Positions 36,224 through 50,074 of a stretch of DNA of 64,000 nt are shown piece by piece (positions within the stretch are counted from its first letter, which is position 1; every line of letters begins with the position of its first letter). The stretch is from Chromobotia macracanthus (Eukaryota; Chordata; Actinopteri; Cypriniformes; Botiidae): NCBI GenBank assembly GCA_036877525.1, contig JAZGTH010000040.1:3424001-3488000 (forward strand). Reading direction: 5' to 3'. A program made the translations under genes and the position numbers. Below the pieces are notes generated by a model. That model was not told the origin of the DNA and made no database searches. It saw nothing but the letters and a program-made list of their open reading frames with translations.

Positions 36224-39200
36224 GTATGAACAGATAAACATGGATTACACTGAAAAAGGATGGACAGCAATGACGGGAAGCAAAAAAAGTTGAGTACATG
36301 TTGTCTTTCTTAGATTTCATGTTGTATTTCAGAGATCTGAGCAGGGGGACAAGAAGGACAAGAGACAGTCTATAAAAAACTGAGGAAGAATAAGATAAAA
36401 GAAACCCATATAAAGTGTTGTTGAGTATTTTGGAGCTTAAATGGAAAGAAAAGGCTTGTCGCGTAAGCCATTACAACTAGTGACATGAAGATCTGGTCAG
36501 AAATTATGTTTGTGGGCCCCTCTACATGCTGGCAACATGGCTTGAAATTGGATAATTATACAGCAGAATACATAGACATATTCTGAAAAGTCCTGCATTG
36601 ACACAGGGCTAAAAGCTTCACCTGACTGCTTAAGATGCATCTCATCAGTGTCCCGTGTGTGAGTGCTCTGACTCAGACACTGCTGCCTGAGGGAATATCT
36701 GTATGAGATGTGAGGGGAGGGAGAAAAGGATTTGTCTTGACTGCGGCCACATGAGTATTATCAAAAAAGATTTCTAAAGTGCTGTGCTATTCACGTGGTT
36801 GTTTTTGCGAATTCTTTCTGCAACTTGTGGACTTTCTATAGTCATGTGACACTTTAAAACCCTTAGGCTGATTGCTTTTGTGTGCATGCACTTGAGGGTA
36901 TTTTAAGATTTTTTTTAAGGAGTTATTTGTGAAGTGTTAATGATCCAACATTCAGTATGCATTAATGATTAATTTAGAAAAAGTGTTTTGAAAATTAATG
37001 GTAATGACCAAGGCTTGCCACCTGCTACATTGGTGTTAATGAGACAATTAAACCATCACAGACTTAATGTCATTCATAATTATTTATGGATATATTTTAG
37101 CAATACTATAATGCACAGCAGCACATAATAAAAAAATCAAATTCTACTGGGAAATTTTCGATATACCACAATGTACTAATCTAGTTTACCTGGTGTGAGT
37201 AGTGAGTTTAAATAAGACATCATTTTAAAGTGGGGCCACTTTATTTATTTAATAATAGTAATAACTTGTTTGTCATAAAACTATTTCTGTATTTTGTAAT
37301 ACTACTAATAACATAATTAACAATGTTTGTTTGGTAAAAATGTTTTCATGCACACACTGTTGACAGTCCGATGCATTATGCTTCTGAGTTTGTTGATTTA
37401 TTACTAAAACTAAACCGAAGATGTTCCATCTCTTCATGTCCAGAGGGAAAACGGCTATGAAATCATTCTCCCACCCAACTGTTGACTGCCCAGTTGTGCT
37501 AATGGGCAGTTCCTCCTCCAGCTGGAGATGTAGAGAAGAGCTGTTTTCTGACACATTAAACTGCTGCTTATTTTGTCAGGAACACTCACCATACATACCG
37601 TATTTCTCACTTCCATGTTTTTGACTGGGAGTTCACAGCTGGGAAGTGTTGCCTGGCAACAAACAACAGTATGAAAATCCCACATCATGTCATTGTTTAT
37701 AACTGTTGCCCCATACTGAATATAAATGTGTGATTGTGCTAAATTCTTGTTTCTTGGATACCTCCAGTAGCACATCAATAATTACAAACATTTAACTGAA
37801 GTTTTCTTATAAGAAAGTATATTTATAGACATACACTCTTGGTCAGTAGTCCATTACTAGGATTAAACAAAAGCAAACGTATTGCAGTGAATCCATGGAA
37901 ACTGATGCACTGGGATACATGTTTTCTTGCCTTTTTCTATTATGATATACAGTTTAAATACTTCACAATGTATGGTAAAAACAGTTTTGGCTGGGAATAC
38001 CCATTCTTGCTACAGTCATTAATTTTTGGGTTGGATGCTATAGTCTGTATCCTGGATTTATAGAGCACCTGTTTTTTTACAAAGCTCCTGTATTTAGACG
38101 ATGGTAATGAGCAGTACAGATTTTAAACATGACACAGACTGCTAAAAGTATGCCACTGATTTGCAGAATCACAGTGTTCAATATTTTGGTTAATTTTGCA
38201 TTAAAGCATACAGAAAGCTAGCAGCTGCTGATTGTTATAACAAACAGACAGCAGGACTACCTCAACCTGTTGTTATGAAGTCTTAGCTAATTCAACATCA
38301 GGCCGAAGTACATGGAATGTGTCAGACCTTTTGTGTGGTTTGGCAGACTCACGTCATTGCTCACGCAACGTTATCGCACTGACATCAGTCGTGTGTTTTG
38401 AGTTCGGGGTGAGAGAGTTCAGTTGTTAACACAACGCTAAAAGCATGCATCATAAGGCCATTGAGCCTTGAAGAAAAGCAGTCATTTTCCTATTTTCAGG
38501 AATGTCCCGAGCATTATATGAGGTGTTTCCTTTCCCACAATAGCAGGATGCTGTGGGTACTCACGGAAGCAATATTTTTCTTGAACTCTTTGTTTTCTCA
38601 GCTCTTTTTACTGTCTCTGTGATGGATCTGAAGGCTGGCTGTGAAATGAGATCAGCTGATTAAAACATTAGCATGTGCTGTTTTGTTCACGTGAGTTTCT
38701 GTAAGGTTTATGTATAAGGCAGCTATAGATGTTTTTCTTTAAATGTTGTTTAAAGACTTTATACTCTTCTGTGGTATAGCACTGGGGAGTAACTAACTAA
38801 CAAAACTATGTTTTTAGTAGCGTAACAGTTCCAGTTAACAAGCTACCTCTGTAATTAGTTAAATTGCACATGCAGCTAAACGAACCTAAATAAACCAGTC
38901 TTTTGTAATATAATATTTTATTATAGAATGTTTCATGTTTCTAGTTGTATTAGTTATTTTTAGTTTAAATTTGTCTGTTGATGTAACACTCATACGTTTA
39001 ACACTAAGAGAAAGATGAACTCTTGTTTTGCTACTGGTCTTAGTTATTTACCTGTTGAAACCCGGGACTAAACCATTCTGCCTTTTTGTACTTTACATTA
39101 AAATCTCTTAAATGAGTGTGTATTATTAAATACCCCAAGTTTGTTTACTCATTAGTAACAGCAGTAAAATGGGTCATGGATTCTGCTCGGGTTCTGTCTC

Positions 39201-41393
39201 GTGCAGTCTGCCATTAGTCAGGTTAATAGCCCCTGGGTTCTCCTCCTCTCTCCTTCTCTCTCAATATTTCCCTCTCACCATGGGGTGTTTGGAATCGGAG
39301 ATGTTTGCAGGTTGCCTCTTTATGGGGCTCAGCAGATCCAGATTTATGAGAATGATAAAAGCTGTGCAGAGCAATAACGATGCAGTCAGCTGCTCTGAGC
39401 CTAGTTCACGTCTCACGGTGCTCCTCTGCAAACACGGAGAGACAAACACAGAAATAAAAGTAGGTAAAAAAATGATGACCTGTGGAGGACATTAGAAAAT
39501 ATGATTTCCTTACATGTGCAGTATGTGTCTAGACTGTTGCCACAATGAAGAGCTTGGAGAGAGATCTAATCCCTCCATGTGGTTTGGCAGTTTTTGATCA
39601 TGTACAGAAGTAATCCATGCTTGTAAAAGCCTGTCTTTCAGCCTGCAATAACAGCAGTCATTCGTCATTGTAAAATAAAAGAGAACAAAAAGCTGATAGT
39701 TCTAGGACAGAGAGAGAGGAAGCAGCCGGCACCGTCATTAATGTTCTGACAGAAGTGGAGATTGATGCTGCTTTGTGTTGTGTAATGGTCCAGCAGACCA
39801 CCAATAATAAAAAACAGATCATAAATCTACAATGATCTGCTTGGTATAACAATTTTATGTGTGTTGTCTATTGGATTCATGTTCCACACCCCTGAATGTA
39901 TTCCTGCACCCTTTTCTGGTAGCGGCCGACCGTTATGGGTTTTCCGATGGCTAATGTGATTGCCGATATCTGGAGAGCAGGGTATAGATGGCTGATTAAA
40001 TGCTGAATATAATTCTGATGTGAATTAGAATTTAATGATGATGGCAAATGAGTGAGCACTCATTTTAAATGATATTCACTTAAAATTTTGATTTTTACAC
40101 ATACTTTATATTATCCATTAGGCAGGTTTTTCAGGGTTAAAAAACTATTATATTAAACAACCTCTCTGGTTTAGGAATTGGTGGGGGTTAGGTTTAGGAT
40201 TAAGTCTAGAGTTGGGTGTTGGGCTGGGGGTTATGGGCTTAAACAACCTCCCTATCCAACAACCATAGAACAGGGTGAAAGTAGCACTTGTTAAATAGCC
40301 AAGTGTGCACAGCTATTCAGCCACCGACATAATTTTTTTTAATAATCTACCAAACTTTTCAATTGCTTTATTACTGAGTTTTTTTTACCTCTAAATGTCC
40401 TTGACTCGATTCATGTTAGCCTGCATAGTAAAATTTTTGAAGGACACTTAACAGACACTTTCAATTTAAACCATGCGTTCTGTCAGTCATGTATCATTCG
40501 AGTGTCACAAAGGTTCCACAGCAATTTGTTCTGTGTAATTTCTCCTGTTCTGCTCTGCTGACAGCAGTGTTTCTCAGGCCACAGCTGGTGAAGAGAGGGG
40601 CCCTTTGTTGCCATGCTGAGAGAGTTGGATCGGGTCAGTACAACTGTTGTCATTTCTTTCCCCCTGTCCTGCCACCCAGCAACACCACAGCTAGACCCAT
40701 CAGATCAGCCTGGAATAATGGGGTCAATCTGGGGTCTGCTAGCAGATTAGATGCTGAGCTCCAGCAATAAACGATCGTCAGTGAGCCTGAAACCCTGGCC
40801 AAGTAGCAGTTATAACCTCCTTTAAAAACCCTTTCAGAGTCCTTCAAGCTTTAGCTTGTTCCAAGGTTCAGATGGGTGCATCTTGTTTACCTGCAGTTTT
40901 CAGCTGCTGGGCAGTGAGTGAGCTGGGGCCAAGTTCAAGAATCTCTTGTGTGTGTTTTCAAAATTGTATTTGTAAAAACACATTTTAAAAGACTTGCCCC
41001 TGAATTGATTGCCGTTCCACATTTGAATGTGCTTCGACCTCTCAAAAGGTATCGTTAAATAGCAGATCCCTTTTCAAGAGTGAAATCTGAAAAAACAAGC
41101 ATATTTCAAACCAAAAAATAAGAGGGTACAAAAGCAACTTCTTTGTACCTTTTCGTAAAAAAAAACCAGCTAAAATGATAACTTGGCAGCGGGCACACGT
41201 TGCCTTTTTCCTGTATGTCTTTCTGTCCCTCCTATTCCATCATTTTGCTGGGGGATTCATATGCTAATAGGGTTCAGGAGATGAGGTGGTTCTCACGTTC
41301 AACTTGAAACTCGGCCTTTTGTGCGCCTAAAGCACAAGCTGCAGAACAGAAGCTAGAAGTGAAATCAAAATCTGCTGAATGCCCCAGCGGGAC
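36224..41393. other. intergenic or intronic, no gene recognised
   Basis: No splice-supported reading frame, RNA gene or repeat could be assigned. The frame at 39169-39495 is open for 108 codons but shows no domain. Confidence 0.35.
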
Positions 41394-41432
41394 AGGGAGG
41401 GGGGGGGGGGGGGTTGGGGGTGAGGGGGAGGG
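41394..41432 (+). other. G-rich tract with G-quadruplex potential
   Basis: A run of about 15 uninterrupted G is flanked by further GGG/GGGGG blocks separated by one to three bases. This easily satisfies the four-run G-quadruplex pattern. Confidence 0.75.
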
Positions 41433-44400
41433 CATGGGTGGGCCAGCAGCTGCTGATATGGGATAAATGTGGGATGCCCACTGCAGTGTTTCATACCCTC
41501 CTAGGGGAGCAGCTAAACGAGGCATGGCTGTGTGTTTCTTTAATCTTACTGCGGACCTGTTCTTACTCTACTGATCAGTTCTCTTCGGGTGATTATATAG
41601 GAAATGGCACCCCCACCCCCTCAAACCCCTGCACACTCTGCATTTCCATGGTATTGTTTAACTACTCCTGAACTCTGAAGTTGTCTTTCTTTTAAACTCC
41701 TCACACCACTTAAAATTCAGAGTCAGGCGTTTTGCTCGTGCGCTTTTTGTTTGAGAGCACACAACCCCTTTTGCCCTTGGAGATTTTCTAAAAGATGCAA
41801 CATTTAATGGTGCTCAGACCTGTTTGCAGTCATTGTACAAAGAGAGGGCATTTTTTCAGGGGTTACTCTCATGGTGTGCAATCACTATGGCAACCGCAAA
41901 TCTTCCTTGCTTGGTGATGCAGAGCATGCACACAATTGGGCCTCCAAATTATTAATATAGCCTTTTTCCTGATAGACCTAACTTACAAAAACACAGGACC
42001 ATGCTTGAAATAACCTGGGCCTGAACCTGTAATTACCGACCAATTGGTGGAAATGTGTGATAATTGTACAGTAAATGCACACCTTAGAGGCACACAAAGT
42101 TTATTATTCCTGTTACCCATGACAGGAATAGACATAATATATGTAGCAGTTGAGCACTAAATCTCACTACTTTTATGTAATTATAATGTAGCATGACCCA
42201 CTTCTCTTTTTTGACTTTTGCCTTTGACTCCTGTGTATCAGTGTTTTTTTATCCCTGCTCTGCTGGGATAATTGTCTTGGCTCCTGCTGTCCATACACCA
42301 GCTAACAGGGAACAATCTCAGAACATTGGCTAATATACTTTAAACTTTTAAATATACTTTCTTAAGTTATTAATGGAACATTTTAAAAACGATCCAGAAT
42401 TAAAAAATGTTTGGATAAGTTCTCTTAAGTTCAACCAAGCAATAATGTTAATACAGTATTTAAAAAATTGACATTTTTAATGTTTATGGAAACATTTTGT
42501 TTGTAGGGAAACATTCCCACAGCCTAAAATTGTTAACTGGGTACCGCCTAGTCTGCGTTTGTGTGAGTTCCAAAAAAATGGAAGTGGAAAGAAATGCTCT
42601 CCAGGCACTGACGGGAATGCTCAGCTGCATAATACAAGATTGAATGCTGTTTATGCGTGTTAATCATCACCTTCCAGAACCTGGAATGATGTTGTGTGCT
42701 CACATATCAGCCCACAGCCTGAGAGAATCCTGCAGCTCTCTGATGTTATAAATTATGTAATGTTAGTTGGGTTAGATGATTACGCTATCCCATGCCAGAT
42801 GCCATGGTTGTGTTTTTTTTTCTTCTACAGTACTTAAATCTTTATGTTTTTGATGTCTTTATTTCTTACAGATATACCGTGGCCCCAAATTATATTTGGA
42901 CATTTAAGCCAAATTGAAAAATTAAATGTAATGTTTTTGCCCTAAATATAAAATTTTAAAGCAAGTTACATTAAATGTTCAGACAAATGATGCTAGGCCT
43001 TTTGTCAGAGCTAAGTTCACTTAGTGAGCCAGTTTTTAAATCACTTGAGACAAGATGATTAAAAGTAGATGTTTAAAGTAATTCCCCTCATGTTGTTCCA
43101 CAACATTAGACAACTAAAAGTGTCCAAAAACTAGCCCTTTGAAACATTTGAAATTGTGAAACTCCAAATTGTGAAATGTCTTGCTTGAGAAATGTGTTAA
43201 ATTACTTAATAAGACAATCCCATATGGTCTTAAGGAAGCCGGGTGTAATTAGGCTACTTTCAGGTTTACCCGACATTTACATAACAATGTTTACATAAGA
43301 AGCTTTCTTGTGTTCAAAAACTAGACATCTAGAGACGCATTTTTAAAAGATTATTTTAACTTCGAAGCATAACGCTTGTGGCAGAATGCTTAAAAAATCT
43401 TTGCAAGATGTGAGATGACCAATGACTTCTGCCTGAAATGTGTGTAGCACCAGTGCTTTAAAAGAAATTAATTTGGACAACTAGCCAACCCATCGTGACC
43501 TGGCCCTACCATCTAGTGCATTGAAACAAGACGCTGTATCTTAATGACATCCTGCATTTTGTCCTAGATGGAACAGCTGTTTCCACATTTATTTTGCCAA
43601 GCCCATATTTTCAAATCAGTCGTAGGGCCCAGATTTCTCAGGAGACACTTGACCAGTCCTCCATGACGGCCCCTTTCAGAGCTAGTGAAAAGTCCGGACA
43701 GCCAGAACAGAGTTGGATCACTGCATCCTCAGAAGTATGGAAACAATTACATAACTGTATGCTGTGACATATATATTGTCAGAAGGGCCGGAGCCCAGCC
43801 CTGCTCCATAAGATTTGTTTATTTAATTTGCCCAGCTGCTGTGAGAGGAGTCAGAGGGTGTGCGGCTGCACAGGCTCTAATAGATTTTAGGCAGGATGAC
43901 GAGGGCCGATGAAGGAAGATTTATTTATTGTTTTTTCCACTAAGAACTGGCCACACTCCAATCATCACAGATCTTGTTTGTTTTGTCACGGGGTGTGATG
44001 GCTGAATGTGTCTCAGAGGGAGTTGAAGAATGACTGCAGCTCTCCCTGTGGTCGGGCCACCACAGCTGTTCCGAACACCACACCTCAACTCAGCCGGGCT
44101 AAACTCTGCTCAGCACACCCCACAGGCCTGCTGCAGCACCCTGTTTCTTTATTTTGTATATAAGCGACTGAGTTTATATACATCAAAGTATTTGATGTTT
44201 ATTTTGTTGCTTTTCACACCTTGGTGACGGTAACGGTTATGCATAATTACTATAAAAACTATTACAGTGAAAACATTACTATATAAAGAGAAAAGTAACA
44301 TTCCTTTTCAGTGTTTCTTTTGTATGTATTTAATTTATTTACTGACAAATACAACTGAAAACATCTTCCCACACCATAATGTCTCCAGTCACATAGGCCT

Positions 44401-44917
44401 GCACAACAATAGATCCCCCCAATTTAATCCACAAAACAGTCTACATGTAAGCAGCCAGACATCGTACAGGGGTATATGACCTGCAATCCAAGGACAGTGA
44501 AACCATTCTGGAGAAAACTTTAGGCAACTAATGCTGAGAAAACACAATGAAATAGTTATAAAAGTGTTGTCTTTATATGAATAATACAGTAAAGCAACAT
44601 ATTACTTCTAAAAGTAATGTTTCCAAAAACTGATTTTAAAATCTACAATAGAATCTATAGAACCTGGAACTGGGTCTTCGAGAGTCAGGCTCAGGCAGTA
44701 TTTTCAGTCTTGTGCGTCTCCATGCGCTAATCAGTATTCGCTCATTGGGGATGCATTAGAGCAGTGTGAGACGGAGGACGAATTGTCTAGGAGCAGGGTG
44801 AGAGTGGGACAGAGAGGGAACTATTAATCTTTCCAGATTATTTTATTTTACAGGGCAAAAATATCTGCCGCTCATACTATTGCTAGTATGACAGGTAATT
44901 ATTTTAGCTCTAGTGCT

Positions 44918-44918
<1 letters not shown>
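41433..44918. other. intergenic or intronic, no gene recognised
   Basis: AT-rich sequence without assignable features; the open frames are short and lack family resemblance. Confidence 0.35.

Positions 44919-44968
<50 letters not shown>
44919..44968. repeat. (CT)n microsatellite
   Basis: About 25 CT units; it also produces the Arg/Glu-alternating artefact frame on the minus strand. Confidence 0.95.
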
Positions 44969-44970
<2 letters not shown>

Positions 44971-46191
44971 GCTTTTCTGCCAAATGACTTTCTGCTCAGC
45001 CGCCCCAGATAAGTAAGAGAAATGTGGGCCAGTGCTGTTAGCCGCCGGGCCTTCAGCAGTATCCCTCTCCTCCGCCTTTCCTCTCTCCCCTCCTCCTCTG
45101 TTTGCCAGGATATGTCTGCTGACTGGGGTAGTGAGCATCTTTACCTGGTGTTTTGTGACATGAATGGGACAGTCCACTGTTTGGGGGGGTGCTGTGACTG
45201 CTGATGGGTCTGGCACATGGAGATGATGCTTGTAAATCACCAGGGCCGGTATTTATCACAAACATCTTCTGCTGTCTGCTCTCTGTCCAGAAGCATCAGA
45301 CGTCTGGTTGGGTCGCATTAGAGGACGGACAGGTTTGTAAATTGATCTGCTTTGTTTTTCTATCACTGCGATATGATGTGAATATGAATATAATTGTAAC
45401 CTACGTAAAAAGGCTTCACTGTGTTAAAAAGATAACTGCTGGCAAGATCAGCTTGTACTGTTTTCTAGAAGCAGAGAAAATAAAACAGCAGGCTGGTTAG
45501 TGCTGTGTAAAGGAGGAGCCATGTGCTGAAAGTCTCCGATCAGACCAAGCTTTGTTTGAGTGGCTCCCCGCTGCCGATCTGTCTCGTGTGAGATGAGCTC
45601 TAAAAGCTGAATCAACAGGGCTGTATTTACTGAAGACATCCGACAACCTCATCTTGTTTTCCAGATCGGATTTCCTTACATACCATAAAGCCGAGCTCCT
45701 GGTGCTTAAATGGGGGCAGGTGCACATTGCAGATGTGCAATGACTACCAAGGACATAGGCCGAGGTGTAGGAGAAGGTTGTTTTAATCTTTCTGGCTGCT
45801 CTGATCATCCCAGTCTGACTGCCTTGTGTCTGTTTCTTTTTTCTTTGCTTACTTTACTGCTTGCTTGCTCCAAAGCTGTTCTTGTGTTTTATCACAGTAC
45901 TTATGTGGGGCAGGTCTGTCACACAGAGATTAGTGCAGGAAAGCAGGTGTGGGATAAGCTCTGAACAGCACAGAGACAGTCTACACAGTTGACTTTGGTT
46001 TAACAGTATAGACCCAGCTGCAAAAAGAACATGGGTTGAAGAACGTCCGCTTTCTCTTGATTGGTTGATTTTCAGTGTGACAAGCAAATTAAGTACAGAA
46101 TGGAGAAAGATTATTGGAGACTGACTTGATTAATTGATTAAAGCCAGCTGTCATTAAAATGGACAGTCCTGTGTTTAGCGAACGTTTGACC

Positions 46192-46311
46192 GAACAGGGC
46201 TGCGTTTCTTAATAGCATTGTGAGTGTAAGTTAATCCTAGCACCAGTTAGCACCAGTGGTCTCTACCATCAACTGAGGCTCACAATGCTTTTAAGAAATG
46301 CAGCCCTGTTC
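46192..46311. repeat. 120-bp foldback element (MITE-like)
   Basis: The arms 46192-46224 (gaacagggctgcgtttctta ... gtgag) and 46279-46311 (ctcacaatgcttttaagaaa ... gttc) are reverse complements with two mismatches over 33 bases. Similarity extends about 7 bases further out, and the loop is 54 bases. The gctgcgttt...aagcattgtgag motif recalls Angel-type foldback elements of fish; this family name is from memory. Confidence 0.72.
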
Positions 46312-49300
46312 AGTAAAATGTCTGACACACAATATTTCACAACTTTGAGTGGTTTTGAACAATGCCCTAATTTTGATGTGGTGTCTGTTTCAGGACCTTG
46401 ATGTGGTAATAACTTCAGGCTTTTCATTGAACACATCTTGCCTGCTACCCCACAGACAGAACTGAATAGATGTTCTGTTCTAAAGATTATAGAGAGCTGT
46501 CCTCTGTACTGTAATATAAGTACTTGAGTCTTCCACTTATTTACCTTACAGCATAAATCAACAGCAACTTGGTGTATTTCCATTCCTGAGGAACACGTTG
46601 CCCAGATGTTTCAAACAAGCTCTCTTGAGCACACTGAAGTTTTTTAGGGAGAAAGGAAAATTGGAGAACTAATAAAATAGTGAAAAGAAATAGTGAAGAA
46701 CAGTGTTTTTCCATGCTGCATTAGAGTATTGGTTATTCAGCAGTGCTGATCATTAGGGTGTGTTGAAAACAAGATAGATATACGGAGCGCTTATGCAGGC
46801 AAGAAATTATCTGGATCTTTGTGGAATCTAAAACATTTGGCCTGGTTCTAGTAACTATAAGTTTACCAGAGCAATTAGAAAAGAAACATTTGTCATTGGT
46901 GAATCGGGAATACATCTGACACTGACATTTGCAACCAAATGAGAACACACAGAGCTGTACTAACACGCTCCTAAATTCTCCCATCTGGTCATTTCATGTC
47001 AGCCCAAATCAGCTAGAAACCCATACTTAAGAAAAATCACGAATGGAATCTCTTAGATATCTCAGTAATCCCAATAAGATTAAATAGAAAAAAAAGTGAG
47101 ACTTAAGTATTCTGCTTAAGTCTGCATAAGTATAACTCCACTGTTTGTACCTTTACTGTATGTCAACAAGTGTGTATTTAGTTTTATTTCTGTAATTATA
47201 GGAGAATTAAGTCAAAGCTGCTTAACGGAAATATGACTGAAAACTGCATTAAGTCTAATGAGCTATGAAAGAGCAACTTATGGGGAAACGTGCAGAAAAT
47301 GTGAAGAAAATGCCAGCCTGCTCTCCTGCTTCCATCACTGCAGTGATGTGTGTGACTGTGTGTGCCTGAGTTTGTTTGTTCATGGGCAGCTGAAATGTCT
47401 GTGTTTGACTGATGGCTGCGGTGAGCAGAGGCGCAGGGCCGTCATTACGAGCGTTCTGGACACCCCCGCGGTGTTGTGGGGTGCTTGCATAGATGAAGCA
47501 TAAAGTGGCAAATATACAGTAATTTTGCTGTACATTGTTAATGCTACAGAGAATTGTGACAGATAATATTAAGCTAGAAAAGGCAGTAATTCATAATAGG
47601 CAATAGACAAAACAAATCAAAACCATTTAAAAACGGTTAAATGGCCCAAATGAATGACATTCTCTGTGTTATTTCACCTACAACCAAATGGTTGTGTGAT
47701 GTCACCGGGTTACATTTAACACGCCCAATGACACCATTTCAATTGTAGTAATCAATGATTACCACAGCTGGGGGCAACTAGTTAGAATCCAACCCTGCTA
47801 GTTAGTCAGTGGTAGTCTTTTTGCTATCGTGCTAATGACAAAGACAAAAGAGTCACTTGGAAAATGTGGAAAGCTGTTTCAGAAACCTATGCAGCTTTAT
47901 TCATGACAGATATGCTCATTCTTTTAATAGATTTTGTTTCAACATGCTACTGATAACTTTGTCTGTACTGTCTGCTGCTCTTTTTCACAAACTAAATTTA
48001 GACGTTTCCGCACGCAGTATTTTGATGTAACATGCACGCAGGCAAGTTTTTGATTTACAGGCAGAAACAGATGTTTGTGTTTTCTCTGCTGTGTTTTGAT
48101 AGAAAATGAATCATTTTTATGCAGAGATGAGCTTAAAAGCGGACATTTATACACAGTACATTTATCAACAAGTATTATATTTGTGGCCATTAGACAGGGT
48201 GTGGATGAGAAGTCATTTGATTGACTTTGAATTGAATTTATGTGTTGTGAAAAGAGGAGGTCTCTGTTTGCGTAAGTTCAGCGCTTGCTAAATGGCTCCT
48301 CTGTGTAATTCTTGTGTCTGTATCTTCCGTGAATCAGAGGTATGTCTTAATCTGCTGGTGAGACAACTGCAGAGCAGGATGAATAATACATTTAGTTCAA
48401 CTGAAAGCCTTAGAAGTATCGAGCAGCACCGTTCCAGTTGATATGTGCTCCAGACACCTCATTTCATGCTGTTTTCTCTTCCTTCCCCTTTCCTCTTTTA
48501 ATGTTTTCTATCTCCCTCTATCCTGTTTCATTATTTCAATTGCATTAAGCATTTTGCCAACATAACATTAAATTGTTAAATACAGCATTGATATTGTCAT
48601 TTGTTAAACCAGAATACAATAAGTTTTTATTGTGAGAAATTTTTTTTTTAAAATTAGATTTACATTTTCTAAATAAAATTTGTGGGGTTCTTTATTTGGT
48701 GTGCCTCTAACACCTGCCACTAAGTTGTTCCCTAGTTACTAAGTTACTAACTTAATAGTTACTAACTGAGCTGTTTTGGTGCATTTCTATGTGGTTGCAA
48801 AGTTATTGCAAGACAGGCTGAAAGTCCCTTTCTCACCTGTTTTTTGTCAGATCACTTAGAAGGGTAATAGCTTGCCTCTCTTTAAAAAACTGCAGAGTCT
48901 GCAAAGTCAAAGCATCAGTCGTATGGGATAAATTAGTTTATTTATTAAGCATGTGCTTAAAATGGTATGATATTAGTAGTGATGTCTGCCTTAGCAGCAC
49001 CTAATTAAAACAAGACTGTTTCTTTTTTGATGCTGTAATTTGAGACACATTATTCCCATTTCTAAAATCGTGAATGACTATACAAAAAAGAGAATCAGCA
49101 GAACTGCATTTTTGGAGTATGTTTTTAATCATTCCCAGAGTCCCATTGTCACATAAACCGATGACAATAATTCAGGTAGTAAGATTTTTACAAGTCATTT
49201 TTGTCGCTCCACTTGGTAATGCATTTTGCACTCCTGTTGTCATTGGCATCTTAATTTATATTAATCTCTAGATGTTTTTGTGCAGCGTGTTAAACTCAGA

Positions 49301-49769
49301 CATAAGAACCAGACAGGTCTTCCTCTCCTGCCACCATACAGGGGCACAGCAACTGCACACAGACCGAATGGGTGAGTTAGAGACTCAGACAGGCTAATAG
49401 TGACCTGGGGGACTGATCTAAAAAGAAGTGCGTCTCTGCCATCACACTTCTGTGCCACCTGTTTGGCTGTCTTCTGAACTGCTCAGATAGATTAGTTTGA
49501 AAACTTGTAAATGAGCTTCTAAAAATGGCTTTGTTAATGCGACATTGTGACACCCAGATTCATGCAAACACAGACTTCCTTATATACCTGCATATCGTAT
49601 TTACTGTATATGGTGGAGAAGATGTTTGCATGTTTGCCTGTGAAAACAGGAATTCACACATATAGACTCTCAGTTACTTAAACACACGTAATAATTTCTA
49701 TTCTTTAGACCTCATCCTGCTCTTTACTTGCCAGTGGTATTACAAAGGTGGGGGGGTATTGTGGGGGTG
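46312..49769. other. intergenic or intronic, no gene recognised
   Basis: No supported features; only short chance frames. Confidence 0.35.
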
Positions 49770-50074
49770 TATAAAATTCCCTGGGCTATGACTGAGTATA
49801 ACTAAAGCAGTGCAGATACAACACAAAACACTCACAGCCGACTTTCCATGCCGCTCTCCTCATTAATGGCAGTGCAAGTCTGGACTGGACCAAAGCGCTT
49901 CAGGGAGACGCACGCTGTCCAAAACGAGAAACGAGCATGAGGCGAGGCGAGGCAGAATAAAGTCTTCGAACTTTCTGGTGGATTAATATGAAAGAGGGGA
50001 GAAAATAATCTTGGGATGAATGAACCTCAGAGAAAAGAGAAAGGGGAAAGAAAAACTGCAAGACAGGACAAAAG
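49770..50074 (+). promoter_or_regulatory. TATA box and possible non-coding first exon ending in a splice donor
   Basis: TATAAAA (49770-49776) is followed, after about 30 bases, by a stretch with several short upstream frames (one begins ATGCCGCTCTCCTCATT) and ends in the consensus donor ACAAAAG|gtgagtg at 50074. The layout fits a first exon whose partner lies elsewhere, but no partner is found in the window. Confidence 0.32.

Noticed and set aside
41274..41525. Proline-rich 83-codon minus-strand frame
   Set aside because: The Pro run is simply the complement of the G-rich tract.
44899..45240. 113-codon minus-strand frame with alternating Arg-Glu
   Set aside because: Produced by the CT microsatellite at 44919-44968.
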